DNA of 64,000 bases from Synchiropus splendidus (Eukaryota; Chordata; Actinopteri; Syngnathiformes; Callionymidae), in assembly GCF_027744825.2 (NCBI RefSeq), contig NC_071349.1, forward strand, positions 19,034,501-19,098,500, read 5' to 3'. A model generated the notes under the pieces. It was given only the letters and a program-made list of their open reading frames with translations. It ran no database searches and was not told the DNA's origin. Shown piece by piece: positions 1 to 12,469 of the stretch; position 1 is the first letter of the stretch; each line of letters begins with the position of its first letter. A program made the position numbers and the translations under genes.

Positions 1-848
1 CACCAGGTGACTAAACTTCAGCTGACCTTTCAAAATAACTGTAATCCAGAATCATTCTATTGACTGGCGCCAGCAGCCGCGGCGCAGAAGCACATCAGCG
101 GGCGTCTCGGCCTGTATCACTGGCATTAGACAGGATCAAATTGTGGCTGTCGGAATGCACTGAAGATCAATATCAACAATTACGATGCCATTCAAAAGCC
201 TTCATCCCGTACGGCCCCGCGACTGCACACACTTTGTCACGCCGTTTTTCTCTTCTCCCGCTGACAGCCAGTGACTTTGACTGCGAGTTATCAAGCCTGA
301 GCGGGCGACGTCTGCCAGCGTGAACGTATGAGCTTCAGGACCTTCACGGGGCGTCGACAACAGCGGAAAGTAAACACTTATTAAAAGTCCTCAGCGAAGG
401 AAATGGGCCACGGAACAGGTTTAAGGTTCCTTGATAATCTCGCCTGTGGGCACTTTCATTTGCTAAGAGGAGGCAGAGCTGTTTGGAAGATCTGCTGCTG
501 AGTCCATCTCTGGACTGGAGATGTTCAGTCACCTGTTGTCCACACCAAGAGGCCGGAGGGAATTCTCAGCAGGCATCGATCCGTGCTGCCGTCCCTGGGA
601 CGGGGACTCCAGGGAGCCAGCAGCTCATCCATCAGAGAGACCGTGAGTGAAGCACCGGAGTGAAGCGGCTCCTCGCTACACTCCAGTCCCAGGCTGCCAC
701 TGAAGCCGTGTCACATGTCACTGCACACATCAGCATGGCTCTTCCCAACAACAACAACAACAACAGAGAACTGGAGTTTATCCGAAGCACAGCAGAGGTC
801 AAGGGTTCTTGAAGGTCACCTTCAGACAAAATCATTAATACGATAGAC
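1..848. other. Unique sequence, no gene recognised
   Basis: I see no repeat family, splice-flanked reading frame or RNA gene here. The short frames have no recognisable motif. A short AAC triplet run lies near 748-762. Confidence 0.5.
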
Positions 849-1310
849 CAGTGGTCCCCAACCCCTGGGCCGGGGACCGGTACCGGGCCGTGGATCAATT
901 GGTACCGGGCCGCACAAGTGTATGATCTGAGTCAGAAGGATCTTTTATTTTGAAAAACCTTTTATTTTGAAAAGTGAGCGGATTCACTTGAGAGCTTAAA
1001 TTTAACCCACATGTTCACAAAATGTGGAGGAAACAGCTGTTTCTTTACGAAGGAGAAAAGGCTCATAGTGCAGTGGAGCATTTACGTCCTGTTAACATTC
1101 GCAAGCTAAGTTTCCCACGGTGGGGAAATATAAATAGAGGCTTTTTTTTTTTTTTTTTTTTTTTTACAAAGATGCCCAGTTTCTTTGAACAAAAAAATAT
1201 GATTAATTATTATTATTACTATTTTTTTTATATTATATTACTATTTACAGAGGCTTTAAGAAGAAGCACTGGATGTCAAGACGAAAATACATAAAAATAA
1301 GACAATATAA
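849..1310 (+). mobile_element. hAT-like transposon fragment, left end
   Basis: The stretch begins CAGTGGTCCCCAACCCCTGG and continues with a GGGCCGGGGACCGGTACCGG block and a second GGTACCGGGCCGC. This arrangement is typical of hAT termini in vertebrates. The 8 bp before it (841-848) would be the target duplication, but I found no matching right end, so the element is truncated and its right limit is approximate. A T tract at 1141-1165 and AT-rich sequence follow. No transposase frame is visible. Confidence 0.6.
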
Positions 1311-2816
1311 ATTTGACTCCTATTCCATGCGTTTACATTTATGAAGTGCTATGAATGAAAGCAGGGGGCTAAAGTAGCAAGTCACAGATCTTCTCGCTCC
1401 GCTTCAGAGGAAACTGTGGAATCAGACAGGACCGGTGTTCTGTGTTCTTTCAACATCAGCTGGTGCATCAGTGGACTCTTGTGCTGGCCATGGAGCATCA
1501 TATGTATTCACTGAGCACCGTGCTTCCCGGGGCCACAGTGGCCCTTTGACACGGTATCAAAATAGATACCATCTTAAATAAAAAAAACTCCACGGAGCCT
1601 TTCCTTTTCTTCAGCATTGATAAAACCCTCCGCTGTTGTCCATCAGAGGCGCATGTGAGCACCTGTGTGTGCAGCTATTTTTACCCCACACCGACTCTCA
1701 TCACACGCTTCTTCCTCACCCCTTTTCGAAACCCTTCATCTTGCGTGCAATTTTATCCCCTGTCATTTTATTCCCCGTCAGTGATGCGCTCCACGACATC
1801 CTCCTTGCTAAAGCACTTCAGCGCCAGGTACTCGGCGTCCTGCACGAACAGAGCCGGCACGTCAGCGCCGATCACAGCAGAGAAGAAATCTGGTAACTGC
1901 TGAAGAAGCTGAAGGAGATGAAGCCAAACAAGACGCGGCTTCAAACACGCACGACTTCAGTTTCACTCTGACGCTAATCCACTCCAGCTCTTTCAGGCCT
2001 TTATCGCATTCACTGACAAATTTGGAACAGATGATCAGGTCATTCCGAATTCATTCATTTCATTTGTCCAAACCAAGACATGAGCGAACAAGTCAGCAGC
2101 CGCTGTGCAGACGACTGGGGCGTGAACAACCTCAGACCAAGTGGAGCCGCGGACACCAGGCCTCATGTTGCCGCCAAGCAATGGAGTCAGTGAGTGATCA
2201 AATCTCTTTGGTGCCCAGATTGATCTTTACCTTTCCAATGATAATCCAGCGCTTAAATGTGAAATGGAACATATATGTTTAAACTGAAAAATCTAAGACA
2301 TTTTACCATAATCTGGAGGGGGGTCCGTGAGAAAGAGAGAGTGTTCCTCAGTGCTCCAACAAACAAACACATATTTGCAGAAGATGTGTTTCAGTTTCCA
2401 CCAGGATTTTTGTTGAACTGTGGCAGAGCGCGCTGCATCTCTTCATATGTCCGGCTGGAATGTGTGAATTGACTTCAGCCAGCAACAGATTTCAGTCATG
2501 AGCAGGTTGTTTTGGGGCTTTTTCCCTGAAAAACTTGTCGAAAACCACCATCTTCATGTCCACCTCCATGATGTGTTACATGCTACCCTCTTACTTCTAT
2601 GTTTAAACTTGGTTTAAATACGTTTGATCATGTGAGATCTGATCTTTAAGGGAAGGTCATGCGCCAAGCTCGATTCCATGTAAGGGAAAACCTGGAATAT
2701 CTGGGACATGACGTGTGCTGTACCTGTGATACCAAGGAAACTGGAAATACAAACCCAGATCATGTGCTAAAAATACAATTTTATCAAAGCAAAATAGAGA
2801 AAAACACAGAAATGTA

Positions 2817-2819
<3 letters not shown>
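1311..2819. other. Unique sequence, no gene recognised
   Basis: No recognisable gene, RNA or repeat family. Two overlapping short forward frames at 1636-1903 have no known motif and no clear splice sites. Confidence 0.4.

Positions 2820-2868
<49 letters not shown>
2820..2868. repeat. TA dinucleotide microsatellite
   Basis: An uninterrupted alternating TA run of about 48 bp. No transposon ends flank it. Confidence 0.97.
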
Positions 2869-2871
<3 letters not shown>

Positions 2872-4220
2872 CATAAACAACTCCAGAAGTGAATGGGAGT
2901 CATTGGTTTTCCATTTCAGATTCGCTCCCATGTGACGTCTGTTGTGTTTGTTTTGCTAGCAGCATTAGCGCTCAGTGACGTTTGAGTGCATTTGAAATGC
3001 AGATTGGTTTGGAGAGACACGGACGTCTTTGCACGTTATTTTAATGAACTGTCCCGACATGCATCTGCATTCACGCTCCCTCAAAGAGATTATTGTCGAT
3101 CTGTCTGTTTACTTCGACGCAGCGTTCCCAGCACAATGGACTCTGAATTAGGATGTCACGCCAAAGCCTGAAGAGCTTCCAGAGTGGCGGTTGAGGTCAA
3201 CGTCAGCGTCATCTCACTGCTGCCACTAAACAATTACGTTCAACACAAAAACGTCCTCTTTGTTTCCAATCAATGTGTGGCAAGATTTTACTGCGCTGTG
3301 ATGGCAGAAGAAAAACAGTTTGCACTGAACACTGTTCCTGTTCCATTATGTAACCCACGAGCTCAGGACCGCGGCAAGAGGGCGGAGGTTCGAGTCAGTC
3401 TGAATCTGTGAGGTCGCTACATCGAGAGTTTGAGGTGACTTTGGCGTCCAATCAGGATGCTCCCCTGGTGAAGGGATGGCGCAGAATAGGGGCCCCATAT
3501 TGGTGGATTTTCAAATACCAATGTCTTCAGCTGTTTTTGTCGCAATGTCAGCGCTCCCTCACTGTCTGCTGTGAAGGACTCCGCCTTTTAAGGAGGACCA
3601 AGCCAGATGCAGAGTCTGACCCCGCCCATTCCAACCGTCCCCTCTGTGGGGACACCCCTACGCTGAGGAAAACCCAGGGGAAGTCTGGGAAGAAACGCCT
3701 GGTCTGGCTGAACCCACAACCTAAAGGCGAAGGAGCTGAAGATGAAAGTGCATCACGACAGGTGTCACAGGATTCTCCAGTTTGGAGGTACACAGTCCTC
3801 GTGTCTTTTACAGTGACTGACTGAAGTCTGTCAACATGAATAAAGTGGATGCAGGTTCATTCCGCTGGGCAGCCTTTCTCATGACTGATGCACAACGTGG
3901 CACCACAAAACGAATGAACCACGAATTGGCTTTACAGCGAACCCCCGTTCACGGCTACACAACTCTTACTGCTGAGAGTGTTGAACACCACAGCTGTTAG
4001 ACACGGAAAACACTGCGATGTCGAGACATCAGAGCCTTTCAAGGGAGATGTGTGATGGGGTTGTTTCTCTATATATCTCAGGTGTCCCCTGACCTCTGCT
4101 GGATGGAGGTGTGAGAGGCTCAAGCCCTCAACAACCTACAGAGTATTGCAAATATGGAGTAAAATATGAAAAACTATGAGTCACAGTTCCTCCTTCCTTC
4201 TGGACTCTGCCTTGCTACTC
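2869..4220. other. Unique sequence, no gene recognised
   Basis: The longest frame (3408-3824, forward, 138 codons) has no recognisable domain and no clear splice sites, so I treat it as chance. Confidence 0.4.
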
Positions 4221-4388
4221 GTGATGGGCTTATGAGGCTTCATGAAACAGTGTCCTTCTTTTCAGAGCCCACTAGATGGCACTCTCTGCTCTAACATCTA
4301 AGACAACTTCACATCATATTTAAGCAGAGAGCGCCACCTACTGAGCTCTGACAATGAGGATCCTGTTTCATGAAGCCTCACCAACCAT
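4221..4388 (+). mobile_element. Fold-back MITE copy 1, with paired CTCF-like cores
   Basis: This is one of the best-preserved copies of the main MITE family in the window. The left arm starts near GTGATGGGCTTATGAGGC and continues TTCATGAAACAGTGTCC. The right arm is its reverse complement, ending ATGAAGCCTCA. Inside each arm is a CTCF-type core: CCACTAGATGGCAC at 4269-4282 on the plus strand and GCGCCACCTACTGA at 4331-4344 (minus-strand core TCAGTAGGTGGCGC). The cores face each other. The arms are similar but not identical, which lets copies be oriented. There is no coding capacity beyond a short frame starting at the arm's ATG. Confidence 0.9.
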
Positions 4389-5845
4389 CGCTCTACGCCT
4401 TTGTGCAACATGCCTTCCACATCCATCCGCCCCAGCTTCCACTTCCTACAGCTGAAATATTCCTTTACAGCGTTCATAAATTACTTTGTGCAAGGGCATC
4501 GTAAAGTTTCAACGACTGCAGTAATTCCGACAGAATAAATCTAGTTATTGCTAGTTAAGTTTTATGATTGGTTATTTTTTTAAAATGACATTTTAATCCT
4601 CAGGTTTGGTCCAAAACAGCAACTCAATGTAAGCTTAGTTTCACATCATGTTTCAAAACAAGCACTTCATTTCCTTCAGCGAAAGTCACTTTCCCCCTCG
4701 GGCTGCTGGCTCAAGCCCTCAGCGTTGACCTCGCACATCTGCAGCGCCATATTACCATTGGAGCACTTCTTATTCAAAAGCGATTGTCACACTTGACCTT
4801 GTCCATTTCTATTCCAGCTGTCCTGCAGCGCCCGTCATGTTGCGCGCCTGTCGTCATTGACTTGACAGGAGCGTCATGTGAAGAGGGTCGGCCTGCAGCT
4901 GCTCCGCAGGGATGGATGAGGGATGCGGCCAGTATCGCCATGTTCTCGCTCTGATGACGCACTTCAGCCTCAGAAACTGGGGACCATCAATCCAAAATCG
5001 AAACTGGATTTGGTTGGTAGTAGGAGTAAAGAGCGACAGCAAGATCTAGTAACAGTGGAGCAATATTTAAGTGGCTGAAGTTCTTCAGGCTTCTTTTATG
5101 GAGGAAAAAAAGTCAGAGACAATGCCGAGTGGTTCACAACGTATGGTGTAAGACGAGGGGGAGAATCCTTTCTGAGGCCTGAGCTTCTCAGAGGAGCTGC
5201 TTCAGTGAGTCACTGAGGATCGAAACGGTCTGTGCTTTCTTGTGAAAATGTTCAGCTTGACAGACACTCTGACCTTAAGATCACAGAGGACGTGCTTCCG
5301 TCCCGTGACTGTCAACACGGCTTCTAATCACGTTGCGTGAAAACTTAAAAAACTTAAAAACAAAACAAACTTGGACCTGAAGAAACAATTTCTTTGTAAG
5401 CAAGAATGTGATTTGTATCATCATCCTATCAGAAAGTCCAATTGCGACAACAAGGATTGAATTCTCCACTTCCCCTTTTCCGTATATGCTGACATTGGAC
5501 AAAACATATTGATGATGTCATCACAGCCACAGGACTAAGTCAAGTATCTCTGAGTGACATCTCCATCTGCAGCCTGCCACATCACGACCAGCGACAGGAA
5601 TGAACTCCCAAGGTTGATGGAAGAGACAGACATGAGAAGATTTGAATGTGAAGGCAGAGCGACGGGGGTCAGAGCGAACATTCTTCGCACAGGTCTGAGC
5701 ATTTCTCTGGTTTCGTTGGTGGAATTTGAAATATCAAACACATTTGACTGCAGCATGAGACAGAAAATGTAACTTCTATGTCAAAGAATCATGTTCGACT
5801 ACCTGCTTTAAACACTCATAAATCAGGGTTATAGCAGTGATGCAC
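4389..5845. other. Unique sequence, no gene recognised
   Basis: Overlapping frames on both strands at 5535-5772 are shadows of each other and match nothing I recognise. Confidence 0.4.
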
Positions 5846-6001
5846 TGATGAGGCATCGTAAAACAGTGTCCTGGTTTTCAGAGCTCAGTAGGTGGCGCTA
5901 TTGGCTTAAAAATGACTTGAGATTTCATTCAAGTAGGAGTTTGAAACCAAAGATTTTAGTGCAGAGAGTGGCATCTAGTCACTGTTTCATGAAGCCTCAT
6001 C
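5846..6001 (-). mobile_element. Fold-back MITE copy 2
   Basis: The left arm TGATGAGGCATCGTAAAACA and the right arm CACTGTTTCATGAAGCCTCAT are reverse complements. A CTCF-type core TCAGTAGGTGGCGC lies at 5885-5898. The opposite arm is damaged by an internal deletion (GTGGCATCTAGTC near 5969), so the second core is degraded. The arm order indicates that the element is inverted relative to copy 1. Confidence 0.85.
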
Positions 6002-6040
6002 AGTAGTGATGGGCAAATGAGGCTTCATGAAGCCTTACAA
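6002..6040. mobile_element. Solo end of the fold-back MITE
   Basis: GTGATGGGCAAATGAGGC and TTCATGAAGCC lie directly next to copy 2. Only the outer terminal repeat is present. This could be a nested or rearranged neighbour of copy 2. Confidence 0.65.
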
Positions 6041-6054
6041 GCACATCACAAGTT

Positions 6055-6470
6055 TACAGTAATCCCCCAATTCTCTTGGGGACCAACTTCCCCCCAGAAA
6101 AGTGAAAATCTCTGTTACAGGATCATGTTTTTTGTTCACGACATCTAATCCATGAAAAACACTTTTGTTTTATTTTCATAACCACTCATCACAAACACGT
6201 ATTAAAACCATTGTGTTCACTGAATGGCTCATAAAACAAAAGAAAACAACAAGATTTCACAACATTTAGCTTAGTAGGCAAAACCCACTGCCATCCATCA
6301 CTTGAAATGCGGATTTGTCTCGTATTTGACGTGTAAAGGAAGCGTGGCGAAACACGATTGGTTCCCTATTTGCAAGGTGTCTTTTAACACAGCGCGACTG
6401 TTCTCTCCACGCACAACTGCTACAGAAGCTCCGGCGTGGCCCCGGCTCATCGGAAAGTTGCATAAAATCT
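6055..6470 (+). mobile_element. Possible pogo/Tigger-like DNA transposon left end
   Basis: After a TA dinucleotide the sequence reads CAGTAATCCCCCAATTCTCT, then GGGGACCAAC and AAAAGTGAAAATC. This layout resembles the termini of pogo/Tigger elements, which insert at TA. No right end was found and the right limit is a guess. The rest, to about 7350, is AT-rich with no recognised transposase. Confidence 0.4.
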
Positions 6471-7908
6471 GATGAAAGGGATGCTTTTCAAAACACGTCT
6501 GACAATGACTGAAAGACGTTTGAGATTCTCGTCCAGCGACTTCACTTCACTGTCACTTATGCTGCTGCACCTGCTCACTGCCTGTGCACAGGGTCGCTTA
6601 TATAAGCAAAACAAGGCAGTGCAAATGGTGTCACATATCGAACATGAAAGGTCAAGGCAAAAATGCAAAGTTACCCACAACTATACAACGGAAGAATTTA
6701 GGTCAAGCAGTGCAGAAACAAATCTGAAATTGTTAGCGTGAACAATGCATGAGTGAAGTGGCGTAGCCTAGCATACTAGTCGAAAGCCCGTTTTAGGTAC
6801 AAACTGTACGCTGGTTAAAGACGTCACGTCCTGCAATCGCAACTTGAGTTTCCAAAACTTTTTAAGGAGTAAATGATACTTCAAATGAAGGATTGGATGG
6901 TGATTTTTTAGCACGTTCTACAGCACCTCCTGGTCTGACGTTATTGCGTTTACTTGCCATCGCACAAAAAGCAAACAAAAATGATGCACCACGGAAGATA
7001 CCTTTATTGACTTACAGCGAGAAACGTGCATCAATGAATGAGCTTTTCATCCTCACAGAACGAGTCTAAGCTACTTCCTGGTTTGCCAGAGACGCGGCAC
7101 ATGTCAGCCAGTTACAACATGCGCGTCGTTCTGCTTCATTTGTTTCACACACAAACATTGCAAAAGCAGACACCTTTTGTAGCTACACCACATTGGTGGT
7201 TTTGCAATGCATCGTGGGACGTAGCCACCATTATTATTCCTTATTTACATCTGAGATCGACGCAGCGCCGCGAGTCTGAGTCCGATCAGCATACGCCAAA
7301 TTGTTCACCCCTGGTCTTCAGGCACATGACAAACTCGAAATAGGTGCTAGAAGATCCACAGGTTGATAGTCAGATGTAAGACAAAAACTGCTTATTTTTT
7401 CCCTTTGTTATAGAGTAGAGAAAGTATGAGCTACTTTAACACTGGAATTTACAATGTGTGTGTTGACAGTGGAGTGCAGCAAAGAGTGAACAGCGCCCTT
7501 GATGGAGCGACGAACTTCTTAGACTAAAAAAACGTATAAAAAGTTTCCTCCAGCTTATAAAGCAGCAGCAGTCTTCCTTGGTAAACAACTTGGAAGGAGC
7601 AAATGCATCAACGTGATAAAAGACTGAATTAAAGAAGAGGACTTTGGATTTTCCGCTTTGTTTAACCAATCTCGCCGCGGCCAACCTGCCGAGCTGACCG
7701 TGTCGTCGCCTTTGTTTGGGGGTGCACGCTATTATTAGAGCAGGCCGTCTGCTTTCTGCTCCGCGGAACCTGGGCCGAGAAATCGAGCTGTGCGAGCAGC
7801 TCAGACGCGGCGGCCTCTCATCCTCCTTTGATGGCCAGACGCAGTTTTCAATTATGCACAGCAGAGAAGGGAATTAGAAGCCTAATCCCGCTCTAATCCC
7901 CAAACAAA
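6471..7908. other. Unique sequence; possible conserved non-coding stretch at 7690-7900
   Basis: No gene recognised. The block at about 7690-7900 differs from its surroundings. It is GC-balanced, free of repeats, and contains TTATTAG, CAATTATGCA and CTAATCCC words like homeodomain sites. Only alignment with other fish genomes could show whether it is conserved. Confidence 0.3.
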
Positions 7909-8352
7909 CAGATCTATGACCTCCATTCTCAGCAAAGCCACCCAGCGTGCCCTGGTACCCCCTTCTTCTTCAATCTTTGCAACCTTCCACTCCACGGTTG
8001 CAGCCTGCCACCTCTTCAGGACCTGTATGTCTCCAGGACCCAGAGACGTGCAGGTCGGATCAGAGCCGACCCTTCTCACCCTGGACATGGACTGTTTGGT
8101 CCTCTTCCCTCTGGCAGGAGGCTACGGTCCATCCAGACCAGAACCTCCCGTCACAGGAACAGCTTCTTCCCCTCAGCCGTCAGACTGTTGAATTTGTGAA
8201 CAGCCTTGTTGGTATTTTATTTATTTATTTTTATTTTACTTTATTTTATTTTATTATTATTACTATTATTTTTTTCACTGCACGTTATACCAAAACACTT
8301 TCCTAGTTAGTGGGCTCCCCACTGACCATGGCAATAAATTTGATTCTGATCT
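7909..8352 (+). pseudogene. CR1/L2-like LINE, 3' end of ORF2 and 3' UTR
   Basis: One frame reads RRLRSIQTRTSRHRNSFFP followed by SAVRLLNL and a stop at 8197-8199. This is the characteristic C-terminus of ORF2 in CR1/L2-type fish LINEs. The upstream part (TLDMDCLVLFPL) is in another frame, so the fragment is frameshifted. After the stop comes a T/TTA-rich stretch, then CCATGGCAATAAATTTGATTCTGAT, a typical L2-like 3' tail. It is 5'-truncated and dead. Confidence 0.8.
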
Positions 8353-8755
8353 TCTGAAATGACCAGGCGCCAAAAGGCCCCTCTGAGCTCTGAAAGTCCT
8401 TTAAGATTAGCATCATCCTGGCTGCGCTTCCATCGGCTTTCTATTGGAGCGCTGCAGAGTTGGACTTCCCCATTTAAATCAAGGGGATCTGCGATAAATA
8501 TAGATGAGAAAAATCCTGACGCAGTAGTTCAACGTGCCCTGAATCAAATCCACAACAGTTGTCTTTAAAAAGTTTGTCACCACTTCGATGATCCTTCAAC
8601 AGCATTCTCCACTTCACAGCGTTGAGACCTTGAAACTGGAAGTTACCGTGGCGACACCCACCAGCGCCGCGTGAGTTCAACACTCATGGTTTGCAGAGAT
8701 AAAGTCACATTCTTCTCAAACATGTGGTGTCAAGTGATCGTTTTCAACAAGGGCT
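8353..8755. other. Unique sequence, no gene recognised
   Basis: Short overlapping frames only, none recognisable. Confidence 0.4.
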
Positions 8756-8876
8756 GATGAGGCCTCATGAAACAGTGTCCTCATTTTCAGTCGCCGCTCC
8801 AAAAACCTTGGATCTGAACAGCCATTTCAACGAAGCCTCAAGTGAACCTCGCAGCTTTTCATAAAGCCTCATCACT
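8756..8876. mobile_element. Fold-back MITE copy 4, internally deleted
   Basis: It begins TGATGAGGCCTCATGAAACA and GTGTCCTCATTTTCAG and ends CATAAAGCCTCATCA. The central part, including both CTCF-type cores, is lost or unrecognisable (TCGCCGCTCC replaces the left core). Confidence 0.75.
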
Positions 8877-9590
8877 GCCTTCTAATATCGTAATAACAAA
8901 TGAACATTTTTCAATCAAGTCACTCCAACAAGTGACTCGATCAAGTCTTGAAGAAGAGATGAAAGCTTTCCATCTCTTTTCATACAGTCACAAAGGAGGC
9001 TGGAACAGATACGTGCATCGTGGAGCCGAGGCTCAGTTCACATCTGAAGCAAAGAGACTTCGAGATGCTGCCTGCATTGTGAATCCGCCATTAAAAAGCT
9101 CTGGATCAAACCACTTCATACTTCATGACCCACTGCTCCATCACCAACACCAGTCACCTCCGAGTGTTTGGAATTATACATGTGACGGCAGAGAAACGAG
9201 ACCACGGAGCCAAGTCCCACACCAATGAAGAGTTTGTATGAAAGATAGACGGAGGCTGGCAAAGCTGAGCTCATCATGACCAGAATCACTCTGTAAATCA
9301 TGGATACATACTCCAATACATCTGCTTCAGGCAGCAAGATCTCATTACACTCTTCTGTCACAGCTAAACATTTATTTATTCACATGGACAGAACACAGTC
9401 TCAGTGCACACATTTTCAAATAAACCTGGTAAAACACGAGGAAACCTTACTTCTTCCAAAGCAACTTTGGTTCATTGAGATCAAATGGTTCCTTGGGAAA
9501 TTGCTCATTATTTTGTAAGGAGTCGAAGGAGGTGGTGAAACGTCACGCAAGCATGTGACCTCATGTGTCAAGCTGATAGGCTTTTCAGAG
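8877..9590. other. Unique sequence, no gene recognised
   Basis: A 128-codon forward frame (8842-9228) begins inside the MITE right arm and has no known motif. No exon is supported. Confidence 0.4.
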
Positions 9591-9591
9591 T

Positions 9592-9735
9592 GATGGACTT
9601 ATGAGGCTTCCTGAAACAGTGAGCTCATGTTCAGAGCCCACTAGATGGCGCTCTCCGCTGTCAAACCGAACAAGTGTTTCAACGAAACTGCAAAGCATTG
9701 TCCAACAGAGAGCGCCACCTACTGGGCTGTTCAAC
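9592..9735 (+). mobile_element. Fold-back MITE copy 5, with two intact CTCF-like cores
   Basis: GTGATGGACTTATGAGGC opens the left arm. CCACTAGATGGCGC lies at 9638-9651 and the inverted GCGCCACCTACTGG at 9712-9725, 74 bp start to start. The right terminal repeat is lost after ACTGGGCTG, so the copy is truncated just outside the second core. Both cores still fit the CTCF consensus. Confidence 0.85.
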
Positions 9736-10229
9736 ACCACAGATCGAGTCAGAGCGAGGTTGTTTCTCAAGCATGAAAAAGGACAAGACCACAGGTGAAA
9801 TTTTTGAATACCCCAGTAGCACTCATGATCTGATGAATCAACATTTGTTGTCAGTGTTTCTGCACAGTTGAATCACTCTTCACACGAGTCAATCGTAGAG
9901 TAAAAATGAACAGCTGTAAACTTTGAATATTCCTGCTCAGAGCCCGGCCACGTGTTCAGCTCCACAGTGGGGGAGAAGACACTTTCACATGCGCTAGAAG
10001 GGGAAATGGTGTTGGCGGCTATATGGTCATAGGTCACGGCTGGTAGAGCTGCCGGGTAATAACCTTGAACGTTTGCTTCCCAGCGTGAAACTGTATTTTC
10101 TGCCTCTCAATGGTGGAAAGAGGGTTGAATTTAAGCCATTAAAAAAACCTTCCTTCCATGAATGCAACTTTGAGTTCTGCACCATATTGATGCAAAATGG
10201 TGCTTGGAGGATTTCAAGGTGTTTCCAGG
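9736..10229. other. Unique sequence, no gene recognised
   Basis: No gene, RNA or repeat identified. Confidence 0.4.
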
Positions 10230-10620
10230 GCTGTTGGGGCATGGACTCTCTCCAGTGTGTCGTGGGTCTGCTCTGTGGCCTCCCATGCCCAAAACACCTC
10301 CTCAGGGATCCACCCCTACCAGATGCCCAAAACATCTGTGGTGGCACCTCTGAAAACATAGGACCAGTGCTTTCACCCGGATGCCTGGCTCCTGACCCGG
10401 GTCGCCACCTATATCCACGATCTTGTCTTTGCCCAGAGCTTGTGACCATACGTGAGGGTTGACAGTACTTTCAACAAAGTGCCTGCAATGCAAACCCACC
10501 ATGGGGGCACCACCTTAACACCGGGGAGAGGTTCGAGTGCCCTGCAGTATGTTGTAGGGGGCAGTAGCTGGCCCCACGTTGGGCGCCAGTTTTGTAGTAC
10601 GGCCAGCGGGTTATGCACTT
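10230..10620 (-). pseudogene. LINE reverse-transcriptase C-terminal fragment
   Basis: The minus-strand translation contains GTLLKVLSTLTYGHKLWAK and, in another frame, GHLVGVDP followed by a Trp/Glu-rich stretch. The TYGH-L segment and the 'GHL' tail resemble regions after the RT domain in fish non-LTR retrotransposons. The frames are broken by shifts and a stop, so it is a dead fragment. The exact family cannot be assigned by eye. Confidence 0.6.
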
Positions 10621-11733
10621 CTCAGGGCAGAAGAAACCACAGCAGTAGTGGGATACAAGCTTCGGTTTATTCCACATTAGCATAACATCGTCTCATCGCT
10701 TGGCATCGCTCAGTATCAGTGTGAAATTGTTCAAAGTACAAAGACATTAAAAAGAGGCTGGATGAAGGGCGTTCCTTGGACCAGATACACATCTTGCATG
10801 TCCACATTTGACCTCCAGGCTGAGTCGCAGAGACAAGACCTTCTGGAAGCTCCAGACAAAACATACATTCCTGTTTTCACGTCAAGTAATAGGAATACAG
10901 AGTGTGTGGATGTCTGTTCAACATTCCAATGGTACTGAAAAACAGGCTATCATTTCGCTAACCACTGTACGTAACCCTCATGACACAGGTCAAATGATTC
11001 CACTACACTGGTAAGACACCCCTTTCATAACAGCGCCGTCAGCACCCTGTCTGGAAGGCCACCCAACCCCGACTCTGGAGCCTGGCCTGGGGTGGAGGCT
11101 CCTCGGTGGCCTTCACCTGGTGGCCTTCACCCGTGGGGTCACCACCCCAGAGCCGTCGGGGTTTGGTGCGAGAGGAACCGGGCGAGATATTCCCACCTTT
11201 GATCAAATCTCCTCGCTGAACTGCTGAACATTCCTCCGGTTCTAAGCTTGTAAGACTTCATGTCCAAACACGGCCGACACAGGGAGTGAGAAATGAGACA
11301 CAGTTCAGCGCTGGACTGCGGAATAACGTGTGAAAAGCAGATCACAATCATGCTCTAATTGTGTTTCCCCGAACACTCACAAGTGGAATTGACGAACGAT
11401 TCCTGTCATTCGGCTCCAACCATTTCATGAGCGCTGGTTGTGTTCAACATCCCGGAGGTTTGAGGGATCATAGCGTCAGCTCCCTCTTCTTGCCCTCATT
11501 GACGGGGAGAGAGACACGCGCTCCACTCAGGCCCAGGCGATCGATGGTGACAAACAAATTAGATACGCCTCCGAATGATTAAGTTTCCTATTGATTTTGA
11601 TTTAAAGCTCATGTACTCAACGCCATTAGATGAAAATGGAATCAATGCTTGCTTGTGCATGAGCGGGCTCCACCACGTGAGGTGAGCAGGGTGACGGAGT
11701 CAGACCGCAGGGATCTGCATTCAACGCAGCTTC
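10621..11733. other. Unique sequence, no gene recognised
   Basis: No supported gene or repeat. Short frames on both strands lack recognisable motifs. Confidence 0.35.
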
Positions 11734-12469
11734 AGTGAGAGCGGTGATTCTCAACCACAGGGCCGGGGGCCCATGGTTGGGCCGCCAGCGCCCCCTAGAG
11801 GGCCGATAAAAGTTTCTTTGTTTTACACCTGTCGGCCGCGAGGGCCGCCAGACGCTCAGTTTTGATACATGAGCCTCGTGTGGCAGCTGTAATGTGTCAC
11901 GTCATTGACTTGACAGCTGCAAATCTGTGAGCGTTCACAACTATGGAGAAGTTCTTGAAAAGGAAAAATAATAAAGAAAGCGATGTCGCTGCCTCAACAA
12001 TAAAAACAATTAATGAAAGCAACTGTTGAGGCAGTTTTGAAAATACTTTTATTTACACTTCACTTATATCTTCTTTGAGTATAAATGAAGTATATTATTT
12101 TTATTTTATGACATTTAGACATGGTTTTATTATATTTATTTCATTCAGAATTTTATTCAGGTTTTCCCAATTTTTTCAACAGTTTGCATCAAGTGTATTT
12201 TCTTCAGTAAATTTGATGAACATGACTTGCACCTGGTTCTGCTGCTGGTTGGACTTTTCCATGACAAATAAATATCTTTGCAATGATCACATGGTTTCAT
12301 GTTATTTCACAGTGCTTGGTTTGTTTGCGTGTAAGTAGATTAAATATGGTTGTTGAACACAAACAAAATCAAGAGTAATAAATCAGTTGTATTGAACGGG
12401 CCCCGGGTCCATTTGTCCCGGGAAAGATGGGCCCCAAGATCAGAAAGGTTAAGGACCCCTGAGTGAGAC
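11734..12469 (+). mobile_element. hAT non-autonomous element (family A), near-complete with target duplication
   Basis: The element spans 11742-12461. The ends are CGGTGATTCTCAACC and the reverse complement of CAGGGGTCCTTAACC. It is flanked by AGTGAGAG (11734-11741) and AGTGAGAC (12462-12469), a 7/8 match to the 8-bp target duplication expected for hAT transposons. A GCGCCCCCTAGAGGGC word near 11790 resembles a CTCF core. Inside is the start of a transposase-like frame (listed separately). The rest is AT-rich, consistent with an internal deletion derivative. Confidence 0.85.
11943..12029 (+). pseudogene. Truncated hAT transposase N-terminus (28 codons)
   Basis: The frame starts ATGGAGAAGTTCTTGAAAAG and encodes MEKFLKRKNNKESDVAAS before a TGA. 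A Lys-rich 'MxKFLKRK' start is typical of hAT/ZBED-type transposases and their domesticated relatives. The same segment appears in the reverse orientation in the 14.7-15.3 kb copy with the start codon changed to GTG, and in the 19.6-20.3 kb copy with an internal deletion. This shows all three derive from one autonomous ancestor. No DNA-binding zinc finger or catalytic domain remains. Confidence 0.6.

Noticed and set aside
1127..1140. TATAAATAG resembling a TATA box
   Set aside because: It sits next to a T tract in or near a transposon fragment, with no downstream exon.
3380..3410. GGTTCGAGTC resembling a Pol III B box
   Set aside because: No matching A box at suitable distance and no cloverleaf.
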